NCBI GenBank assembly: GCA_038258185.1
Contig: JBBSQD010000065.1
Span: 1-25,350 of the forward strand
Length of the DNA: 25,350 nt
Source: JAIOHN01 sp038258185
Lineage (GTDB): Bacteria > Chloroflexota > Anaerolineae > Aggregatilineales > Phototrophicaceae
Direction: 5' to 3'
The notes beneath the pieces were generated by a model that had not been told where the DNA came from, did not search any database, and saw nothing but the letters and a program-made list of their open reading frames with translations. Shown piece after piece: positions 21,793-25,350 of this stretch. The stretch's first letter is position 1; every line of letters starts with the position of its first letter. The position numbers were made by a program, and so were the translations under genes.

Positions 21793-22112
21793 GCCGCACC
21801 CATCACGCCGCGCCAGATGAAAAATAACGCCATGCCGATGACAATCGTCAGCAGCAGATTTTTGGTGCGCCACGCGATAAAGCCAGAGACGACACCCGCG
21901 ACCATATAGGCATTGCTCAGGCTTACATCGACCTGTCCATGCGGCATCAGCACCACCGGCACGGTGATTGCGGTCAGCACGGCGACCGGTACGTAACGCA
22001 ACGCACGTACTACCCCAGGCGATAAGTTGATGCGCCCAACCAGTGCCAGTGGTGGATAACGCACCCCAAATGTGACAGCCGCCATACCCAGTATCAGCAG
22101 GATTTCATTCAT
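21789..22112 (-). CDS. azlD: AzlD-family branched-chain amino acid transport subunit
   Basis: 107 residues from ATG 22112 (MNEILLILGMAAVTFGVRYP). The frame is open farther upstream, but that stretch overlaps azlC and reads as a shadow. Three to four hydrophobic helices. The motif VTFGVRYPPLALVGRINLSP and the end NLLLTIVIGMALFFIWRGVM are typical of AzlD. It works with AzlC as a two-part exporter of branched-chain amino acids (LIV-E family). Its ATG overlaps the azlC stop (ATGA), so the two are made together. Confidence 0.9.
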   Translation of the reverse strand: MNEILLILGMAAVTFGVRYPPLALVGRINLSPGVVRALRYVPVAVLTAITVPVVLMPHGQVDVSLSNAYMVAGVVSGFIAWRTKNLLLTIVIGMALFFIWRGVMGAA

Positions 22113-22858
22113 ACTATTTCTCGCTCCGTTTGCGGTTGTTGATCGGGTGCAGGCGTCCCCGAAAATGTTTCCACCAGCATCCCGACCGCAATCGCACTTA
22201 ACGCCGCGACAATTAAGCCCAGTTGGTTCGGCAAACTGGCGGCGAAGATAGACACCACTCCGGCAGTCAGGGCGCACAGCAGCATCGGCCAGTTGATAAT
22301 CAGCGGCACGACAATGCCAATGAAAGTGACCGCCAGCGCAAACTCTAGACCGAGGTTAGCTAATCCCTGAATGCGCTGCCCTGCAAGCAGCCCCACAATA
22401 GTCCATACCTGCCAGTTAATGTACATAAACAGAGTCGACCCCAGAAAGTACCAGTGCTTAAAAGGTGAAGGATCATCCTGCTGGTAACGCCGGATAACCA
22501 CAGCATAGGATTCATCAGTGAGCCAGAAACCCAGCGGAATCAGCCAGCGCTGCGAAAGCTTCTTGACGTAAGGTGCTAGCGACGCGCTATATAAGGCATG
22601 GCGCAGGTTGACGAAAAAAGTCGTCAGAAGGATGATACCTATCCCTGCCCCCTGAGCTACCAGTCCAGCAGCCAGAAACTGCGCAGAACCTGCAAAAACA
22701 AACAGCGACATGCCTATAATAGCTAACGGTGATAAGCCGCTGTTGAGTGCCGCCACACCATAAATGATGCCAAAGGGTGTGGCCGATAAAACGAGAGGGA
22801 TTGTGTCTTTCATACCCGCTAAAAATTCGCTGCGCCGGGTCGGGGTAACAGTCATCAT
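22109..22858 (-). CDS. azlC: AzlC-family branched-chain amino acid exporter, large subunit
   Basis: 249 residues from ATG 22858. The adjacent ATG 22855 fits the AGGTGA ribosome site equally well, and the frame is open to a TTG at 22876. The AzlC signature is at the N-terminus, RSEFLAGMKDTIPLVLSATP followed by FGIIYGVAAL. FAGSAQFLAAGLVAQGAG (about 56-73) and FFVNLRHALYSASLAPY (about 82-98) follow, the last being the conserved N-x-R-H motif. About seven to eight transmembrane helices. The partner of AzlD, translationally coupled. An AraC regulator lies 70 bases upstream on the same strand, a common arrangement for this exporter. Confidence 0.93.
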   Translation of the reverse strand: MMTVTPTRRSEFLAGMKDTIPLVLSATPFGIIYGVAALNSGLSPLAIIGMSLFVFAGSAQFLAAGLVAQGAGIGIILLTTFFVNLRHALYSASLAPYVKKLSQRWLIPLGFWLTDESYAVVIRRYQQDDPSPFKHWYFLGSTLFMYINWQVWTIVGLLAGQRIQGLANLGLEFALAVTFIGIVVPLIINWPMLLCALTAGVVSIFAASLPNQLGLIVAALSAIAVGMLVETFSGTPAPDQQPQTEREIV

Positions 22859-22928
22859 TTTCACCTGAACCATCAAAAGTCTGATGTCAGTTTAAATGTA
22901 AGGTGATTCGTTGTCTTGTACGTTCTTG

Positions 22929-23768
22929 CTATGGTGCGTACTGACCGGGGGTTACGCCCATGATTTTTTTGAACCAGCGTGTGAGGTGACTCTGGTCGGT
23001 GAAGCCGGTAGCCAGCGCCGTGTCAATAATCGACTCGCCGCGTGCCAGCAGGCGCTTGGCGTGGCGGAGGCGCACATGCACCAGATAGGCATGGGGTGGC
23101 AGGCCAGTCTGGGCGCGGAACAGACGTGCCAGATGAAACGGGCTGACGCCGGTTACGGACGCTAAAGTATCCAGCGAGATGTTCTGCGAATAATGGGCTT
23201 CCAGATAATCGCGGGCTTTATCGACTGCCCAGCGATCCGTAATATTATCCACCACCAGCCGTTCGCGCTGATGGCGCAGCATCAACGCGCCAAACGCCTC
23301 TCGCAGATGAAAATCGCGTTCAAGGTGGGACGTGGCCTTTTCCAACACGATATGCAGATTGCGGATCAGATGCGCGGTTTCATTATCGTCAATAATCGGC
23401 TGGGGAAAGTGCGGTACGGTCAGTTTATCGAGGTTGATCTCCCCGGCAATTTTCTGCAACAGGCTGACGCTGGGATAAAACATGCGGTACGACCAACCCT
23501 GTTGCGTCACTGCCTGTCCGGTGTGAATCTCGCCGGGTTCGACCACCACGATCTGGCCCGCCGAGGCCTGATGTTCGCCCCCACGATAATAAAAGCGCTC
23601 CGCGCCCTGTTCGATCACGCCAATCGCAAACGTCTCATGGACGTGCTTGCTAAACGAGTGGGTGCGATAGGTGGCGTGCAGCAATTCCAGGTCTTCATAT
23701 TCAGCCGCCTGCCAGAAATTGACTTTTTCCGAGGGGTGCGGCTCGTCTGGATAAATCGAGGAGGTCAT
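22929..23768 (-). CDS. AraC-family transcriptional regulator
   Basis: 279 residues. The N-terminal cupin ligand domain (about 20-100) has SKHVHETFAIGVIEQGAERF and VVVEPGEIHTGQA. The C-terminal double helix-turn-helix (about 182-278) has ISLDTLASVTGVSPFHLARL followed by FRAQTGLPPHAY, then DTALATGFTDQSHLTRWFKK and MGVTPGQYA, both AraC hallmarks. ATG 23768 overlaps the Nudix stop by four bases (ATGA). It is placed directly before azlCD, so it likely controls the exporter and may bind an amino acid. That is inference from neighbours. Confidence 0.95.
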   Translation of the reverse strand: MTSSIYPDEPHPSEKVNFWQAAEYEDLELLHATYRTHSFSKHVHETFAIGVIEQGAERFYYRGGEHQASAGQIVVVEPGEIHTGQAVTQQGWSYRMFYPSVSLLQKIAGEINLDKLTVPHFPQPIIDDNETAHLIRNLHIVLEKATSHLERDFHLREAFGALMLRHQRERLVVDNITDRWAVDKARDYLEAHYSQNISLDTLASVTGVSPFHLARLFRAQTGLPPHAYLVHVRLRHAKRLLARGESIIDTALATGFTDQSHLTRWFKKIMGVTPGQYAP

Positions 23769-24280
23769 AGCGCGAGGGTGTTATCTAACCAGCGCCGGAT
23801 GATGGTCTGCGTGGGCAGAAAGGCCAGTTTCGCGGGCAGCGTGGACCTGGTAAACCAGACTGCCTCGGTGGCATCATCACCGGCTGCGAGTTGGCCGCCC
23901 GTAATTTCAGCTGCATAGACAATCACCAGATCCGCCAATCCACCATCGCTGGGAGTATGAAACACATCCAGTAACTGCCTGATGCGGACTTCAAGTCCGG
24001 TTTCCTCCCACACTTCCCGCGCGGCAGCTTTGACGGGGTCTTCATCCCATTCCATAAATCCGGCAGGCATCGCCCAGTAATCTTTTAAGGGGTCGTTGCC
24101 CCGCCGGATCAGTAGAATTTGCTCGTCGCACATAATCAGCACCGCAACTGCCACTTTAGGATCAAAGTAAACGGTGTGATCGCAGGCGCTACAGACCGGA
24201 CGCTGCAGATGATCGCGCAAAGTCATGACCAGCGGCGCACCACACATCGGGCAAAAGCGGGCTTCGCGCGTCTGGCTCAT
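23765..24280 (-). CDS. Nudix hydrolase with N-terminal zinc ribbon
   Basis: 171 residues from ATG 24280, which overlaps the upstream stop by four bases. The open frame to 24331 is disregarded for that reason. The zinc ribbon is C-x2-C...C-x2-C (Cys10, Cys13, Cys30, Cys33). The Nudix box G-x5-E-x7-REUxEExGU runs from Gly74 to Leu96 (FMEWDEDPVKAAAREVWEET inside) and is intact. It hydrolyses a nucleoside diphosphate linked to another group. The ribbon plus YFDPKVAVAVLI recalls NADH pyrophosphatase (NudC)-like proteins but shorter. The SQPWPFPxS motif of true NudC is absent, so the substrate is open. Confidence 0.92.
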   Translation of the reverse strand: MSQTREARFCPMCGAPLVMTLRDHLQRPVCSACDHTVYFDPKVAVAVLIMCDEQILLIRRGNDPLKDYWAMPAGFMEWDEDPVKAAAREVWEETGLEVRIRQLLDVFHTPSDGGLADLVIVYAAEITGGQLAAGDDATEAVWFTRSTLPAKLAFLPTQTIIRRWLDNTLAL

Positions 24281-25326
24281 GCACGCAGTCTCCGCCGGTA
24301 GATAAACATGATGGCCGCCAGCCCAAAGCATAAAAATCCAGCGACGATCAGGCTGATGCCTAAAATCCGGTTGTCAGTTTCAACCACAGGGTTTTGCTCA
24401 GGGGCAAACGCTTCAGCCACTTCTGCTGGCGCTGACCGTAAGGAAGGTGAAGGCGCAGGTAAAATATCAATTGCCTGCGCGACTTCGGTGGCTTCTTCCA
24501 TCAATTCCGCTTCGGGCGCATTTTGGATCGTTAAGTCCGCATCTGAGGTGGGTATTGGGGTACCGTCGAAGGCAGTTATCCCGGCGATTTCCTGTAGCAC
24601 CTCTTCGGTAGTAGCAAAGGCATCCGTTTCTACAACGTCATTTGCCGCCTCCGCATCCTGTTGTGAGCTGTCGCTTGGCGCCATTTCACTGAAAGCGGCG
24701 GAACCGCCCTGTTGATCTTGTGTGCTGGCGGTGTCGTTCGCGTCTTCCCCCGCCACCTCAGCTTGGGATGTTTCATCATCACCATCCGTCCCGTACAGCT
24801 TGACCTGTGTCGGCTCTGGTGAACTCTGAACCCTGCCCATACTAGGCGGTTGTAGGGTCTGGGCGGGTATGTTTGCATTTTCCTGACTTTCACCCGGGGC
24901 AGGCGCGAAACCAAACTCAGGTGTAGCATTTGTCTCTAGCGTCGGCAGGGCGGCTATCGACTGGTTCGCGTTGGTTGGCGTGGTGAAGGCACCGTCACGC
25001 AGCAGGAAATAGCCACCGAACATAAACAGAATGATGGCAGCAGCGGCACTCAAAGCGCTAAAAGCTGCCGGGAAAAGATACAGTTTTCTGGATGGCGTGG
25101 TCTTGACCACGCCTGCATCCAGTGTGAAATTTCGCGGGGCGCGCAGCAACGGTATCTGATTGATCAGTTGCACAGTCTGGCGCAGACTGTCCAGCTCGCG
25201 TCGTAAGCGAGGGTCAGCCTCTAAACGGATTTCCAGCGCTTCGCGCTCCAACCCCGATAGTGCATCATCGAGATAGGCGGAAAGCTGCTCATAATCCTGA
25301 TCGGTGAAGTTACGCTCGGCACTCAT
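24277..25326 (-). CDS. Membrane anti-sigma factor-like protein
   Basis: 349 residues. The N-terminal part (about 11-60) reads QLSAYLDDALSGLEREALEI and RLEADPRLRRELDSLRQT. This is the helix pattern of zinc-binding anti-sigma domains, but the Cys and His ligands are missing, so it would be a zinc-free version. One transmembrane helix lies at about 84-109 and a second at about 321-343 near the C-terminus, followed by RRRLRA. The part between is low-complexity, rich in Ala, Thr, Ser, Glu, Asp and Gln (about 112-318), and is likely outside the cell. Its stop overlaps the Nudix start (ATGA). ATG 25326 has GGA about nine bases upstream. A sigma gene is expected just beyond the right edge. Confidence 0.75.
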   Translation of the reverse strand: MSAERNFTDQDYEQLSAYLDDALSGLEREALEIRLEADPRLRRELDSLRQTVQLINQIPLLRAPRNFTLDAGVVKTTPSRKLYLFPAAFSALSAAAAIILFMFGGYFLLRDGAFTTPTNANQSIAALPTLETNATPEFGFAPAPGESQENANIPAQTLQPPSMGRVQSSPEPTQVKLYGTDGDDETSQAEVAGEDANDTASTQDQQGGSAAFSEMAPSDSSQQDAEAANDVVETDAFATTEEVLQEIAGITAFDGTPIPTSDADLTIQNAPEAELMEEATEVAQAIDILPAPSPSLRSAPAEVAEAFAPEQNPVVETDNRILGISLIVAGFLCFGLAAIMFIYRRRLRA

Positions 25327-25350
25327 AGGTATTCCAGTAAATTATGGTTC

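Noticed and set aside
1..25350. CRISPR array, toxin-antitoxin pair, restriction or other known defence genes
   Set aside because: No regularly spaced repeats and no nuclease, helicase, methylase-restriction or toxin motifs were seen.

Overview
The window suggests a free-living bacterium of the Chloroflexota (Anaerolineae-like). The grounds are a bacterial RIO-type kinase, many secreted beta-propeller and TPR proteins, a Thr/Pro-rich spacer in a secreted protein, and ECF sigma/membrane anti-sigma pairs. This placement is inference from gene content. No rRNA or other phylogenetic marker gene was aligned.

Left part (1-5.9 kb). The window opens with the C-terminal end of an IS5-like transposase abutting the stop codon of a RIO kinase gene. 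On the minus strand, rsgA (ribosome assembly GTPase), a GNAT acetyltransferase and the RIO kinase form a tight operon. Upstream of rsgA lies an unusual leader. It has a good promoter, a perfect Shine-Dalgarno sequence, a 21-codon ORF, a long nested RNA stem and two terminator-like hairpins. Next come a DsbA/FrnE-family oxidoreductase and peptide deformylase (def), with prfA divergent from them. The oxidoreductase has an in-frame TGA exactly where the first Cys of the CPWC active site should be, and a SECIS-like hairpin follows it. It is probably an unrecognised selenoprotein and is the main finding of this window.

Middle part (6-16.1 kb). This is an accessory block of exported proteins. It holds a 7-bladed Vgb-like propeller, a TPR/SH3-like lipid- or wall-facing protein, two broken WD40 genes, a protein with Asp/Asn-rich loops and a Thr/Pro linker, and a large TolB/WD40-like propeller. 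Beside them sits an ECF sigma factor with an overlapping membrane-anchored partner, a plausible anti-sigma factor. A 13-bp inverted repeat sits across the start codon of the TPR gene.

Right part (16.1-25.35 kb). A sigma-like HTH gene has a hairpin-dense leader and a strong terminator. It is followed by tRNA-Lys(UUU) with its own promoter and terminator, then a compact structured element bounded by a perfect 14-bp inverted repeat, which is a candidate small RNA. Then come a 2Fe-2S ferredoxin, a methyltransferase, a small exported protein, and an MFS transporter followed by a second methyltransferase. A translationally coupled minus-strand operon ends the window: membrane anti-sigma-like protein, Nudix hydrolase with zinc ribbon, AraC regulator, AzlC and AzlD (branched-chain amino acid exporter). 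Its promoter and probable sigma partner lie beyond the right edge.
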